Shown here piece after piece: positions 52,347 to 61,574 of a DNA stretch of 64,000 nt. The position numbers were made by a program, and so were the translations under genes. This stretch comes from Olsenella intestinalis (GTDB lineage Bacteria > Actinomycetota > Coriobacteriia > Coriobacteriales > Atopobiaceae), in assembly GCF_023276655.1 (NCBI RefSeq), contig NZ_JALGRK010000001.1, forward strand, positions 124,001 through 188,000, read 5' to 3'. The notes under the pieces are model-generated. The model was not told where the DNA came from. It saw nothing but the letters and a program-made list of their open reading frames with translations, and ran no database searches. Positions within the stretch are counted from its first letter, which is position 1. Each line of letters begins with the position of its first letter.

Positions 52347-53780
52347 CTACGCGCTCGCGCGCACGGCGCCCTCGCCGAGCGCGAGCCCGCCCTCGCCCTG
52401 GATGCCCGGCACCGCCGGGATCGTCGCGAAGCCTGCCTCGAGCTCCTCGTCGGTCGGGATGTGGTCGACCATGTCGCCGCGGTTGAACGACTCGTACGCG
52501 GTCATGTCGAAGTAGCCCGTGCCCGTGAGCCCGAAGAGGATGACCTTCTCCTCGCCCGTCTCGGCGCAGCGGCGCGCCTCCTCCATCGCCTGGAAGATCG
52601 CGTGCGCGCTCTCGGGCGCCGGCAGGATCGTCTCGAGCCGCGCGAACTCCTCGGCCGCCGCGAAGACGTCCGTCTGGCGCACGGCCACCGCCTCGAGGTA
52701 CCCGTCATGCTTGAGCTGGCTGATCACGGGGCTCATGCCGTGGTAGCGAAGTCCGCCGGCGTGGTCGGGGCTCGGGATGAATCCGTTGCCCAGCGTGTAC
52801 ATCTTGCAGAGCGGGCAGGTGCGGCCGGTGTCGGCGAAGTCGTAGGCGAAGCGGCCGCGCGTGAGCGACGGGCAGCTCGCCGGCTCGACCGCCACGAAGC
52901 GCGTGTCCGGCCTCACGCCGCGCAGCTTGTCGCGCATGAACGGCGCGATCAGGCCGCCCAAGTTCGAGCCGCCGCCGGCGCAGCCGACGACCACGTCGGG
53001 GTACTCCCCGAGCTTCTCGAGCGCCGCCATGCTCTCCAGGCCGATGATCGACTGGTGCAGCACGACCTGGTTGAGGACCGAGCCCAGCTGGTAGCGGCCG
53101 CGGTTCTCGGGCACGTGCAGCGCGCGCTCCACGGCCTCCGAGATCGCGGTCCCGAGCGAGCCCGTGTAGTTCGCCGGGTTCTCGAGCATCTTGCGGCCGA
53201 TCTCGGTGGTGTCGCTCGGCGATGGCGTCACGTTGGCGCCGAAGGTCTGCATGACCGAGCGCCTGAACGGCTTCTGCTCGTAGCTCGCGCGCACCATGAA
53301 CACGTCGCAGTCGAGTCCGAAGTGCGCGGCCGCCTCCGAGAGCGCGGTGCCCCACTGGCCGGCGCCGGTCTCGGTCGTGATCGTCGAGAGCCCCTGCTCG
53401 TGCGCGTAGTACGCCTGCGCGAGCGCCGAGTTCAGCTTGTGCGAGCCGCTCGTGTTGTTGCCCTCGAACTTGTAGTAGATGCGCGCGGGCGTCCCCAGCG
53501 CCCGCTCCAGGTTGTAGGCGCGACACAGGGGGCTCGGTCGGTAGACCTTGTACATCTCGCGCACGCCCGCGGGAATCTCGAACTCGGGCGTGTCGTCGTC
53601 AAGCTCCTGGCGGCACAGCTCCTCGGCGAACACCGGCGCCACGTCCTCCACGCGCGCCTCCACGCCGTTCGGCAGGAGCATGCGCCCGGGCTTCACGGCC
53701 ATGTCGGCGCGAAGGTTGTACCAGGAGGTCGGGATCTCGGACTCGGACAGGTAGGTGCGATACGGCTGCTTCTCCATCAT
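52347..53780 (-). CDS. trpB2: TrpB2-type tryptophan synthase beta chain
   Basis: 477 residues of the longer TrpB2 lineage (COG1350). PLP-binding Lys115 in GSHKLNSALAQAY, ETGAGQWGTALS, GCAGGGSNLGGL (phosphate loop) and the C-terminal GLTGTGYFDM. It condenses indole with serine (or O-phosphoserine) to tryptophan. No trpA or other trp gene is adjacent, as is usual for TrpB2, so it probably salvages indole. Upstream is a trp leader peptide with tandem Trp codons and a terminator: transcription attenuation by tryptophan. AAGGGAAG precedes the start codon. Confidence 0.94.
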   Translation of the reverse strand: MMEKQPYRTYLSESEIPTSWYNLRADMAVKPGRMLLPNGVEARVEDVAPVFAEELCRQELDDDTPEFEIPAGVREMYKVYRPSPLCRAYNLERALGTPARIYYKFEGNNTSGSHKLNSALAQAYYAHEQGLSTITTETGAGQWGTALSEAAAHFGLDCDVFMVRASYEQKPFRRSVMQTFGANVTPSPSDTTEIGRKMLENPANYTGSLGTAISEAVERALHVPENRGRYQLGSVLNQVVLHQSIIGLESMAALEKLGEYPDVVVGCAGGGSNLGGLIAPFMRDKLRGVRPDTRFVAVEPASCPSLTRGRFAYDFADTGRTCPLCKMYTLGNGFIPSPDHAGGLRYHGMSPVISQLKHDGYLEAVAVRQTDVFAAAEEFARLETILPAPESAHAIFQAMEEARRCAETGEEKVILFGLTGTGYFDMTAYESFNRGDMVDHIPTDEELEAGFATIPAVPGIQGEGGLALGEGAVRASA

Positions 53781-53940
53781 GGTGCTTCCCTTCTTCTCGA
53801 ACCGGCACGTCCTCGAGCCGGCACACGACTGCGCGCTCTACACGAGACATGCCGCGGTGCGAGTAAGGGATAGCGGAGAAGAGCTTGCTCCTTGGCTGTG
53901 GGTATGGTCCCGCCTTCCGGCGACCCGCCCTCGCGGCATG

Positions 53941-53968
53941 AAAAAAGCCCCCGGGATACCGAGAGCCT
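53941..53968 (-). terminator. Attenuator of trpB2
   Basis: On the minus strand AGGCTCTCGG, loop TATC and CCGGGGGCTT, then TTTT: a terminator with G-U wobble pairs and a six-U run. An alternative pairing of CGGGGTATC (53995-54003) with GGTATCCCG (53952-53960) would free it, acting as antiterminator when the ribosome stalls at the Trp codons. Confidence 0.85.
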
Positions 53969-54005
53969 CCACGCGCGCGATGGCGACGACCTCAGATACC
54001 CCGAA

Positions 54006-54086
54006 TCAGGCCACGCCGCGCCACCATCGACCAACGCAGCGCACGAGCGCCGCGCTTGCGAGCTCTGTCATCTGGCTCCTGGTCAT
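54006..54086 (-). CDS. trpL: trp leader peptide
   Basis: 26 codons (MTRSQMTELASAALVRCVGR, then Trp-Trp-Arg-Gly-Val-Ala) with GGAGG 8 bases before the ATG. The two adjacent TGG codons (54021-54026) sit 18 bases before the antiterminator arm. Tryptophan shortage would stall ribosomes there and favour the antiterminator, turning on trpB2. Small size means homology cannot support it, but the arrangement is the classic one. The rest of 53781-54359 holds the trpB2 promoter and the ABC promoter. Confidence 0.88.
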   Translation of the reverse strand: MTRSQMTELASAALVRCVGRWWRGVA

Positions 54087-54290
54087 GGGGCAAACCTCCG
54101 ATTGCGGTCCACGTGGGACCCGCTTGGGGTCGGGCTTGCGCGGAAGTATGCCATGACGCGCACGCGCCCTGCGCCACAGTTCACCAGAGGGAAACAAATC
54201 GCCCGCGAACGGCATCGGGTACCCGCCGCGGCGCGAGTGCGCCTGCGAACCCCACGAAGACGTCCAATCGGAGCCGTAGCTCTTCTCGGG

Positions 54291-54308
54291 TGTTAGCCAT
54301 GTCTAACA
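54291..54308 (+). promoter_or_regulatory. DtxR/IdeR-like palindrome upstream of the ABC pair
   Basis: TGTTAG-CCATGT-CTAACA: a 6-bp inverted repeat with 6-base spacer about 50 bases before the start codon, resembling iron- or manganese-repressor boxes (TTAGG... CCTAA). A GAGAAGAGC word abuts it (54279-54287). Confidence 0.55.
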
Positions 54309-54359
54309 TATGTACTACACTGCCGCCCAGTCAGCAGCGATTCCCCGAGGAGGAGCAAT

Positions 54360-56273
54360 ATGGAAGCAAGAAAGAAGGGCGACGTCGGCTACCTGCTTGA
54401 CTTCGCCGGAAGCTACAAGTGGCTCACGGTCGTGGGGTGCGCGCTCTCGGGCGTGGCCATGGTCCTGGGCATGCTGCCCTACGTCTGCATCTGGCTGGCG
54501 GTGCGCGACCTGATTGCGGTCGCGCCCGACTGGACGCGGGCGACGGGCATCATCGGCTACGGCTGGGCGGCCTTCGGCCTCGGCGTGGCAAGCATCCTCG
54601 TGTACTTCGCGGCCCTCATGTGCACGCACCTGGCGGCGTTCCGCACGGCGTCCAACATCCGCAAGCAGGGCATGGCCCACCTGATGGAGGCACCCATCGG
54701 GTTCTTCGACGCCAACGCGTCGGGCCTCCTGCGCAACAGGCTCGACGGCGCCGCCGCAGAGACCGAGACCCTGCTCGCCCACAACCTGGCCGACATCACC
54801 GGCGCCGTCGTCATGTTCGTCTCGATGGTCGCCATCATGTTCGCCTTCGACTGGCGCATGGGCCTCTCGTGCCTCCTGTGCGGCGCGATCTCCGTCGCGA
54901 CGATGTTCGCCATGATGGGCGGAAAGAACGCGAAGATCATGGCAGAGTACCAGGCCGCGCAGGACGCCATGAGCAAGGCCGGCGTCGAGTACGTCCGCGG
55001 CATCCCCGTGGTCAAGGTCTTCCAGCAGACCGTCGACTCGTTCAAGGCGTTCAAGCGCGCGATCGACGACTACAGCGACAAGGCGCACCTCTACACCGGC
55101 GACATCTGCCGCATGCCGCAGTCGATCAACCTCACCTTCACCGAGGGCGCGTTCGTCTTCCTCGTGCCGGTTGCCATCGTGATCGCGCCCGGGGCGCTCG
55201 CCGCGGGCGACTTCGCCGGCTTCCTCACCAACTTCGCGTTCTACCTGATCTTCTCGGCAATCATGTCGACGGCGCTCGCCCGCGTCATGTTCGCCGCGAG
55301 CGGCGCGATGATGGCGAGCAACGCCGTGGCGCGCATCAAGGGCGTGACCGAGGCGCCCACGCTCGCCGTCGCCGAGAAGAGCGTGCGTCCCGGCGACAAC
55401 CGCATCGCCTTCGAGGACGTCACGTTCTCCTACCCCGGCGCGTCGCGACCCGCGCTCGACGACGTGACCTTCGCGATCGAGCCCGGACAGACCGTCGCCC
55501 TCGTGGGGCCCTCGGGCGGCGGCAAGACCACGGCCGCGAGCCTCATCCCCCGCTTCTGGGACGTGGACGCCGGCCGCGTGACCGTCGGCGGCGCCGACGT
55601 GCGCGACGTCGACCCCCACGTCCTCATGGAGCAGGTCGCCTTCGTGTTCCAGGACAGCCGCCTGTTCAAGGCGTCGGTCCTCGAGAACGTGCGGGCCGCG
55701 CGCCCCGAGGCGTCCCGCGAGGAGGTGATGGCGGCCCTCTCGGCGGCCCAGTGCGACGACATCGTCGAGAAGCTGCCCGAGGGCGTCGACACCATGATCG
55801 GCGCGGGTGGCACGTACCTCTCCGGCGGCGAGCAGCAGCGCGTGGCGCTGGCGCGCGCGATCCTGAAGGACGCGCCCATCGTCGTGCTCGACGAGGCGAC
55901 GGCCTTCGCCGACCCCGAGAACGAGGTGCTCATCCAGCGGGCGCTCACCCGGCTCACCGAGGGGCGCACCACGGTCTTGATCGCCCACCGGCTCTCGACC
56001 GTCGTCGGCGCCGACCGGATCGTCGTTCTCGACGAGGGTCGCGTCGTCGAGCAGGGCACGCACGACGAGCTTGCCGGCGCCGGCGGGCTCTACGCGCGCA
56101 TGTGGGCCGACTACAACCAGTCGGTCGCCTGGCGCATCTCCGGCTCCGCCGACCACGCGCACGACGGGGCGCGGGTGCCCGACGGGCGCGGCGCCGAGGG
56201 CGCACCGACCGACACCACCACGCACGCCACGGCCGAGCGAGCCTGCGCGGCCGCCGGCGAGAGGAGGCAGTAA
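54360..56273 (+). CDS. ABC transporter, permease-ATPase fusion, IrtA-like subunit
   Basis: 637 residues: six membrane helices (about 20-320), then an ATPase domain with Walker A GPSGGGKTT (383-391), signature LSGGEQQR and Walker B IVVLDEATAFADPENE. The D-loop AFADPENE is the version typical of siderophore-import IrtA/YbtP subunits. The C-terminal 60 residues are hydrophilic. It overlaps the start of the partner gene by 1 base, implying a heterodimer. A DtxR-like box upstream suggests iron or manganese control. GGAGGAG precedes the ATG. Siderophore import is inferred; peptide or drug export is the alternative. Confidence 0.88.
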   Translation: MEARKKGDVGYLLDFAGSYKWLTVVGCALSGVAMVLGMLPYVCIWLAVRDLIAVAPDWTRATGIIGYGWAAFGLGVASILVYFAALMCTHLAAFRTASNIRKQGMAHLMEAPIGFFDANASGLLRNRLDGAAAETETLLAHNLADITGAVVMFVSMVAIMFAFDWRMGLSCLLCGAISVATMFAMMGGKNAKIMAEYQAAQDAMSKAGVEYVRGIPVVKVFQQTVDSFKAFKRAIDDYSDKAHLYTGDICRMPQSINLTFTEGAFVFLVPVAIVIAPGALAAGDFAGFLTNFAFYLIFSAIMSTALARVMFAASGAMMASNAVARIKGVTEAPTLAVAEKSVRPGDNRIAFEDVTFSYPGASRPALDDVTFAIEPGQTVALVGPSGGGKTTAASLIPRFWDVDAGRVTVGGADVRDVDPHVLMEQVAFVFQDSRLFKASVLENVRAARPEASREEVMAALSAAQCDDIVEKLPEGVDTMIGAGGTYLSGGEQQRVALARAILKDAPIVVLDEATAFADPENEVLIQRALTRLTEGRTTVLIAHRLSTVVGADRIVVLDEGRVVEQGTHDELAGAGGLYARMWADYNQSVAWRISGSADHAHDGARVPDGRGAEGAPTDTTTHATAERACAAAGERRQ

Positions 56274-58027
56274 TGCTGTTCGACGAATCATTCAAGCGCC
56301 GTTACGCCCTCAGCGACCAGGGCGTGGCCGGCATCAAGCGGGGCACGGCGTGGACGGTCGTCGTGAACCTCGTGGTCATGGGCTCGGTGGGCATCCTCTG
56401 CCTCGCGATGAGCCAGCTCATGGACACCCTCGTGCACGGCGCGCCGCTGCCGGGCCTTGCCATCTACGTCGCGATCCTCGCGGGCTTCGTCATCCTATCG
56501 CTCGCCACCCACGTCCGGCAGTACGCCTGCACCTACGGCCTCGTGTACGACGAGGTGCGCACCATGCGCATCGGGCTCGCCGAGCACCTGCGCAGGCTGC
56601 CCCTCAGCTTCTTCGCCGGACGCGACCTCGCCGACCTGACGGACACGATCATGAGCGACGTCAACCGCATGGAGCACGTCTGGTCCCACGTCCTCGGCTA
56701 CCTCTACGGCTCCGCGATCTCGACCGCGATCGTGGCCGTGGCTCTTCTCGCCTGCGACTGGCGCATGGCCATCGCCTGCCTCTGGGGCGTGCCCGTCGCG
56801 TTCGCGCTGCTCTTTGGCAGCCGACGCCTCTCCGAGCGCAAGGCCGAGCGCACCCGGGCCGCCGCGCTCGTGGTCGCCGACGGCATACAGGAGACCATCG
56901 AGTGCGTGCGCGAGATCCACGCGACGAACCAGGAGGGGCGCTACCTGGCCGAGCTCGACGCCAAGATCGACGAGCACGAGCGCGTCATGCGCTCCGGCGA
57001 GCTCGCGTGCGGCATCTTCGTGAACGCCGCGAGCGTGATCATGCGCCTCGGCGTGGCGACCACGGTGCTCACGGGCGCGAGCCTCATCCTTGCGGGCGAG
57101 ATCGACTTCATGCTGCTCTTCATGTTCCTGCTGGCGATCACGCGTATCTACGCGCCGTTCGACCAGAGCCTCGCGCTCATCGCCGAGGTCTTCATGACCA
57201 AGATCTCGGTCGAGCGCCTCATGGAGGTCTACGAGACCCCGACCGCGACCGGCGAGGCGCGCTTCGAGCCGCAGGGCCACGACGTCCGCTTCGAGGGCGT
57301 CGGCTTCGCCTACCAGGACGAGCGGGTGCTCGACGACGTGACATTCACCGCGCGCGAGGGCGAGGTCACGGCGCTGGTCGGCGCCTCGGGCAGCGGCAAG
57401 AGCACGGTGGCGCGCCTGGCCGCGCGGCTCTGGGACGCCGACGAGGGCACGGTCTCGGTGGGCGGCGTCGACGTCTCGACCGTCGACCCCGAGGTGCTGC
57501 TCGGCGACTACGCGGTGGTCTTCCAGGACGTGACCCTCTTCGACGACACCGTGATGGAGAACATCCGCCTCGGCAGGAGCGGGGCCACCGACGACGAGGT
57601 CCGCGCGGCGGCGACGGCGGCCAACTGCGACGAGTTCGTCGAGCGGCTGCCGCAGGGCCTCGAGACGCCCATCGGCGAGAACGGTGCACGCCTCTCCGGC
57701 GGCGAGCGCCAGCGCATCTCGATCGCCCGGGCGCTCTTGAAGGACGCGCCAATCGTCGTGCTCGACGAGGCCACGGCCTCGCTCGACGTCGAGAACGAGA
57801 CCGAGGTCCAGGCGGCGCTCTCGCGATTGCTTGCCGGCAAGACGGTGCTCGTGATCGCGCACCGCATGCGCACGGTCGAGGCCGCCGACAAGATCGTGGT
57901 CCTCGACGGCGGGCGCATCGTAGAGGAGGGCGCGCCATCCGAGCTTCTCAAACGAGAGAACGGCGCCTTCGCTCGCATGCGGGAGCTGCAGCGCGCCGGC
58001 GAGCTCTGGAGCCTCAGGAGCGCGTAG
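56273..58027 (+). CDS. ABC transporter, permease-ATPase fusion, IrtB-like subunit
   Basis: 584 residues: six-helix membrane domain (about 20-310) and an ATPase with GASGSGKST, signature LSGGERQR and Walker B IVVLDEATASLDVENE. The D-loop is canonical SLD here, complementing the altered one of its partner. Start codon overlaps the preceding stop (taATG) with GAGGAGG at good spacing, so translation is coupled and equimolar. Ends 36 bases before a strong terminator. GAGAAGAGC words lie in both genes. Confidence 0.9.
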   Translation: MLFDESFKRRYALSDQGVAGIKRGTAWTVVVNLVVMGSVGILCLAMSQLMDTLVHGAPLPGLAIYVAILAGFVILSLATHVRQYACTYGLVYDEVRTMRIGLAEHLRRLPLSFFAGRDLADLTDTIMSDVNRMEHVWSHVLGYLYGSAISTAIVAVALLACDWRMAIACLWGVPVAFALLFGSRRLSERKAERTRAAALVVADGIQETIECVREIHATNQEGRYLAELDAKIDEHERVMRSGELACGIFVNAASVIMRLGVATTVLTGASLILAGEIDFMLLFMFLLAITRIYAPFDQSLALIAEVFMTKISVERLMEVYETPTATGEARFEPQGHDVRFEGVGFAYQDERVLDDVTFTAREGEVTALVGASGSGKSTVARLAARLWDADEGTVSVGGVDVSTVDPEVLLGDYAVVFQDVTLFDDTVMENIRLGRSGATDDEVRAAATAANCDEFVERLPQGLETPIGENGARLSGGERQRISIARALLKDAPIVVLDEATASLDVENETEVQAALSRLLAGKTVLVIAHRMRTVEAADKIVVLDGGRIVEEGAPSELLKRENGAFARMRELQRAGELWSLRSA

Positions 58028-58063
58028 CGGGGACGGGGTAGGCTCTTCTCGGCTGGCTCATTG

Positions 58064-58097
58064 GAGGGGGTGCACCGACGACGTGGTGCACCCCCTC
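58064..58097 (+). terminator. Terminator of the ABC pair
   Basis: Perfect 13-bp stem GAGGGGGTGCACC / GGTGCACCCCCTC, 8-base loop, then TTGCG, 37 bases past the stop. A GAGAAGAGC word lies just before (58042-58050). Confidence 0.8.
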
Positions 58098-58173
58098 TTG
58101 CGCTGGGGCTCACACGGGAGCCACACGGTGGACTCGTCCCGCAGTTCCTCGTGCAGGGCAGCTTGAGCCGGTG

Positions 58174-59796
58174 CTAGCGACGGCGACGCACGCCGAGGCC
58201 CAGCGCAGAGAGGCCCGCCAGCGCAAGCTGCGCCAGGCCCTGCGTCGAGGTCGGGTCGGCCGTCTTCGGCGTCCCGGAGCTGCGCGCCGCCGAAGGCGCC
58301 GCCTCGGACGCGACGATCTTGAAGGTCAGCTCGCGCGTCCCGGTAAACGAGCCGATGCCGGAGACGACGACGGTCGCCTCGCCCACCTGGACGTTGTTCT
58401 TGTAGGAGACCGTGTAGTCGCGACCGAGCTCAAGCCCGTAGCCATCAAGGGTCGCCGTGGGCGCGGGCTCGATCGCCGAGCCGGTGAACGCCTGGTCGGC
58501 AATGTCGCCGAACGTCACATCGGCAATGTCGGCGGGCGCGACCTGGAACGTCCCCTCGATCGTGCCCGTGCAGTTCCCCTTGCCCGTGGCCTTCCAGCTC
58601 GCCTGGCCGGCCGCCACGTTGTCGGCGTAGCTGACCTCATAGTCCGTGCCCTCGACAAGCTCCGCGTCGCCAATCGTGAGCGACAGCGGCGTGAGCGCCG
58701 AGCCGGTGAAGGTCTGGTCGGGCGCCGTGGCCATCGAGGGGTCGAGCGCCCGCGGGTCCATGGTCCACGTCAGCTCGACCGGGGCCGTGTTCTCGCGCGA
58801 CTCCGCGTCGCCCCCGCGTAGCTGGACGAGAAGAGCGTCCGACTCGCCCTCGAGGAGCCCCTCCCATGCGTAGCCGTCCGCAAGCGTGACCGTGGTCGTG
58901 TGCGTGCCCGCATCCCGGGCGGAACCCGACAGGGCGTAGCCCTCGCTCTCTTCGACGCCGAACTGGGCCGTGCCGTCGAAGGTGCGCCTCACCGCCGTCG
59001 GGCGGGCGATGGCAGCACCCACGGTGTAGCCGTCGTCAGCGACGTCGTAGGTCACCATGCGCGGCAGGTAGCCAGGCGCGCACCAGTCGGCGCGCACCGG
59101 CTGGCTGAAGATGCCCCCGGAGACGCTGACGCTCGCTCCCTCGGGCGCGATCACGTCACCAAATTCGGAAGACCCCTCAAGATATCCGCCAGTCACCCCA
59201 AGCGTGGAGCCATCCGTTATGAGCTTCACGGCGGGGCCGTTCGTGTTCACGATGGTCGCCCCATCAATAACGGCCGAGCCGGCAGTTCCCGTGACCATGA
59301 TCGAGGGATAGGTGCCCTCGGCCTCTCGATCGATCGTGCAGTCACCCAGCATGACCGAGCCGATCGCGATGATCGCGTGCTCGTGCCTGCCCGTGACGCG
59401 TCCGCCGCCGTCAATGGTGAGCGAGTGCCCCTCGCTGACCTGAATCGCGGCGTGGGAGTAGGCGGCGTTCGTCGGTCCCACGACGGAGTGGCCGGCGAGG
59501 TCGAGCGAGACGTCCTTCTCGACGTACAGCCCCTGGCTCATCTCAACGTCAGAGGCAAGCTCGATGATGCCGTCCTCGCTCACGTTCTGGAGTGCTTCCT
59601 GGATCGTGGCGTAGGTGTCGGGCGCGCCGGTGCCAGCGACGTCAACGTAGACGTGGCTTGCGGCCTGGGGCTCCAGCACGGGCGGCGGCGCGACGGTGTC
59701 GTCGGCGACGGCGGCGCCCACGGGCGCCATCAGACCAAGGGCGACCACGAGCCCGGCCGCAACGGTCCTTCTCGTCTTGGGGTTGAGAGTGCTCAT
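58174..59796 (-). CDS. Secreted beta-helix and Ig-like repeat surface protein, sortase-like tail
   Basis: 540 residues. Signal peptide (TRRTVAAGLVVALGLMAPV) with cleavage near AVADD. Residues about 45-250 are a parallel beta-helix-like region (ATIQEALQNVSEDGIIELAS, LTIDGGGRVTG). Two Ig-like repeats follow (about 365-500): FTGSALTPLSLTIGDAEL...GTDYEVSYADN and FTGSAIEPAPTATLDGYGL...GRDYTVSYKNN. The C-terminus reads TPKTADPTS, hydrophobic stretch ALAGLSALGLGV, RRRR: a sortase-anchor layout with a variant motif. Function unknown, likely surface-displayed. Codirectional with the next gene at 41 bases. Confidence 0.85.
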   Translation of the reverse strand: MSTLNPKTRRTVAAGLVVALGLMAPVGAAVADDTVAPPPVLEPQAASHVYVDVAGTGAPDTYATIQEALQNVSEDGIIELASDVEMSQGLYVEKDVSLDLAGHSVVGPTNAAYSHAAIQVSEGHSLTIDGGGRVTGRHEHAIIAIGSVMLGDCTIDREAEGTYPSIMVTGTAGSAVIDGATIVNTNGPAVKLITDGSTLGVTGGYLEGSSEFGDVIAPEGASVSVSGGIFSQPVRADWCAPGYLPRMVTYDVADDGYTVGAAIARPTAVRRTFDGTAQFGVEESEGYALSGSARDAGTHTTTVTLADGYAWEGLLEGESDALLVQLRGGDAESRENTAPVELTWTMDPRALDPSMATAPDQTFTGSALTPLSLTIGDAELVEGTDYEVSYADNVAAGQASWKATGKGNCTGTIEGTFQVAPADIADVTFGDIADQAFTGSAIEPAPTATLDGYGLELGRDYTVSYKNNVQVGEATVVVSGIGSFTGTRELTFKIVASEAAPSAARSSGTPKTADPTSTQGLAQLALAGLSALGLGVRRRR

Positions 59797-59837
59797 GGTT
59801 CCTCCCAGCTCAGGCGATGCAATTTAGACAGTCGCCG

Positions 59838-60752
59838 TCAGTATGCCAGCCCGAGCGCCAGCTGATCGAGACTTTTTCGCGAACAGCAACGTTTGAACTT
59901 GCGACCGCTACCGCAAAAGCACGCGTCGTTGCGCCCCACGCCCTCCGCTCGCGCGCGCTCGCCCGCGACCTGCGCAGCCATCTGGTCAAGCCCCCTCACG
60001 AAGCTCGCGCGCATGACGCCGAACCGCTCGTGGCCAAAGGGCTCGCCGCAACCGACGGAGCGGTCCCACGCACTCACGTGCGCCTGCGCCTCCACAAAGC
60101 CGGGCGTCGTCGCGAGCACGTCGGGCTTGAGGGCAAGAAGCTCGCCGAGAAGAGCCACCCCCGTGACGCGCGACCACACGAGGGGCATGAGGGACGCCGT
60201 CAGCATGAGGCGGTACCACACCTCGAGGGTGATCGAGTCGTACCCTCCCCCGAGCGACGAGCCGATCGAGACGTCCGGCCGCTGCGGGAGGGCGCGCACG
60301 GCCGCCATGGAGCGCGCGACCAGGGCGCGCTCGCGCTCGCCGAGGGCGAGGCCGTCCAGCCTCCCGTTGAGGATGTCGAGCACGTCGAAGCGCCACGTGC
60401 GCCGCACCGTCGCGCCAGGGTCCAGGAGATAGTCCGTGTACGCCGCGTCGCTCGGGCTCAGCGCACGCGTCAGAGCATCGTCGTCGGGAGCGGTCCTCCC
60501 CAGGCACTCGTCGCACCACGTGACGACGTCCATGGGGACCGCGACAGCGTCGTCGACCTCGTATACGTCGATCACCTGGACGTAGCTCGGCGAGGCGGCA
60601 TAGACGCGAAACCAGGCGTCGGCAAGCGAGCCAGGGTCGAGCAGCGTGCAGAACAGGGGACGGTAACCCAGACGTTGCGAGAGCCCCGACGAGTCGGCTA
60701 CCGAACCCAGTCCGGGCAGGGGCTCGGCGGCGTGCACGGTGTACAAGAGCAT
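59838..60752 (-). CDS. SEC-C zinc-motif protein of unknown function
   Basis: 304 residues. The C-terminus is a SEC-C-type motif (GRNDACFCGSGRKFKRCC), a zinc-binding module borrowed from SecA. The preceding 260 residues are not recognised; they contain FCTLLDPGSLADAW and VDVYEV-like stretches and no membrane segments. ATG at 60752 has GGAGG upstream. It sits between a surface-protein gene (same strand) and the divergent BceRSAB operon. No function assigned. Confidence 0.75.
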   Translation of the reverse strand: MLLYTVHAAEPLPGLGSVADSSGLSQRLGYRPLFCTLLDPGSLADAWFRVYAASPSYVQVIDVYEVDDAVAVPMDVVTWCDECLGRTAPDDDALTRALSPSDAAYTDYLLDPGATVRRTWRFDVLDILNGRLDGLALGERERALVARSMAAVRALPQRPDVSIGSSLGGGYDSITLEVWYRLMLTASLMPLVWSRVTGVALLGELLALKPDVLATTPGFVEAQAHVSAWDRSVGCGEPFGHERFGVMRASFVRGLDQMAAQVAGERARAEGVGRNDACFCGSGRKFKRCCSRKSLDQLALGLAY

Positions 60753-60857
60753 GTGTCCTCCTTTTTGCTGCCCCTCATTCTACCGAGGCGTTCGGCAAAA
60801 GGACGGGGCGCCCGCGCGGCCGCACGCCATCACGCGACCACGCGGGCGACACACCCA

Positions 60858-60863
60858 TATACT
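60858..60863 (+). promoter_or_regulatory. -10 box candidate of the BceRSAB-type operon
   Basis: TATACT, 46 bases before the response-regulator start; no convincing -35. The rest of 60753-60908 should contain the divergent SEC-C promoter. Confidence 0.45.
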
Positions 60864-60908
60864 GTTGCGAGGCAACGCGCACAAGGCGCACCCGAGAGAG
60901 GAGGACCC

Positions 60909-61574
60909 GTGAGCAAGGTGTTCATCATCGAGGACGACAGGGCGCTCCTGAGGGAGCTCTCGAGCCTGCTCGAGCTCGACGGGTACGAGAGCGCCAGCTG
61001 CTCCGACTTCGAGCACGCGGACGTGGAGGCTCTCGCCGCCGAGGCCGACCTCGTGGTCCTCGACCTGCGCCTGCCACAGGCGAGCGGCCTTGCGATCTGC
61101 CGTGCCATCCGCCGGGAGAGCGAGGTCCCCATCCTCGTGCTCACCTCCTCGGACGACGAGTTCGACGAGGTCATGAGCATGCGACTCGGCGCCGACGACT
61201 ACGTGGCGAAGCCCTACCGCCCCGCGGTGCTGCTCGCGCACGTCGCCCGCCTCGTCGAGCGAGCCGGCCAGGGCAGCTCCCCCACCATCGAGTACGCGGG
61301 CATCAGCCTCGACGCGGGCCGCTCGACCGCCTCCTTCGGAGAGCGCACCGTCGAACTCACCCGCAACGAGACCTGCATCCTCGCGGAGCTCGTCCGCGCC
61401 CGCGGGAAGATCGTCTCGCGACAGGACCTCATGGTCGCGCTCTGGCAGACCGACGAGTTCCTCGACGACAACACCCTCACGGTCAACGTGAACCGCCTGC
61501 GCCGGACGCTCGAGTCGCTCGGCGCACCCAAGGGCGCCCTCAAGACCCACCGCGGCCAGGGATACTCGCTGTGA
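60909..61574 (+). CDS. bceR: OmpR-family response regulator, BceR-like
   Basis: 221 residues: receiver domain with phospho-acceptor Asp52 (VVLDLRLPQ), acidic pair EDD (8-10) and Lys101 in AKPYRP; winged-helix output domain from about 128 (VELTRNETCILAELVRARGK, TVNVNRLRRTLESLG). Start is GTG 60909, with GAGGAGG before it. It overlaps the histidine kinase start by 4 bases and heads an operon ending in an ABC exporter. Such BceRS systems sense antimicrobial peptides through the transporter. Confidence 0.92.
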   Translation: MSKVFIIEDDRALLRELSSLLELDGYESASCSDFEHADVEALAAEADLVVLDLRLPQASGLAICRAIRRESEVPILVLTSSDDEFDEVMSMRLGADDYVAKPYRPAVLLAHVARLVERAGQGSSPTIEYAGISLDAGRSTASFGERTVELTRNETCILAELVRARGKIVSRQDLMVALWQTDEFLDDNTLTVNVNRLRRTLESLGAPKGALKTHRGQGYSL

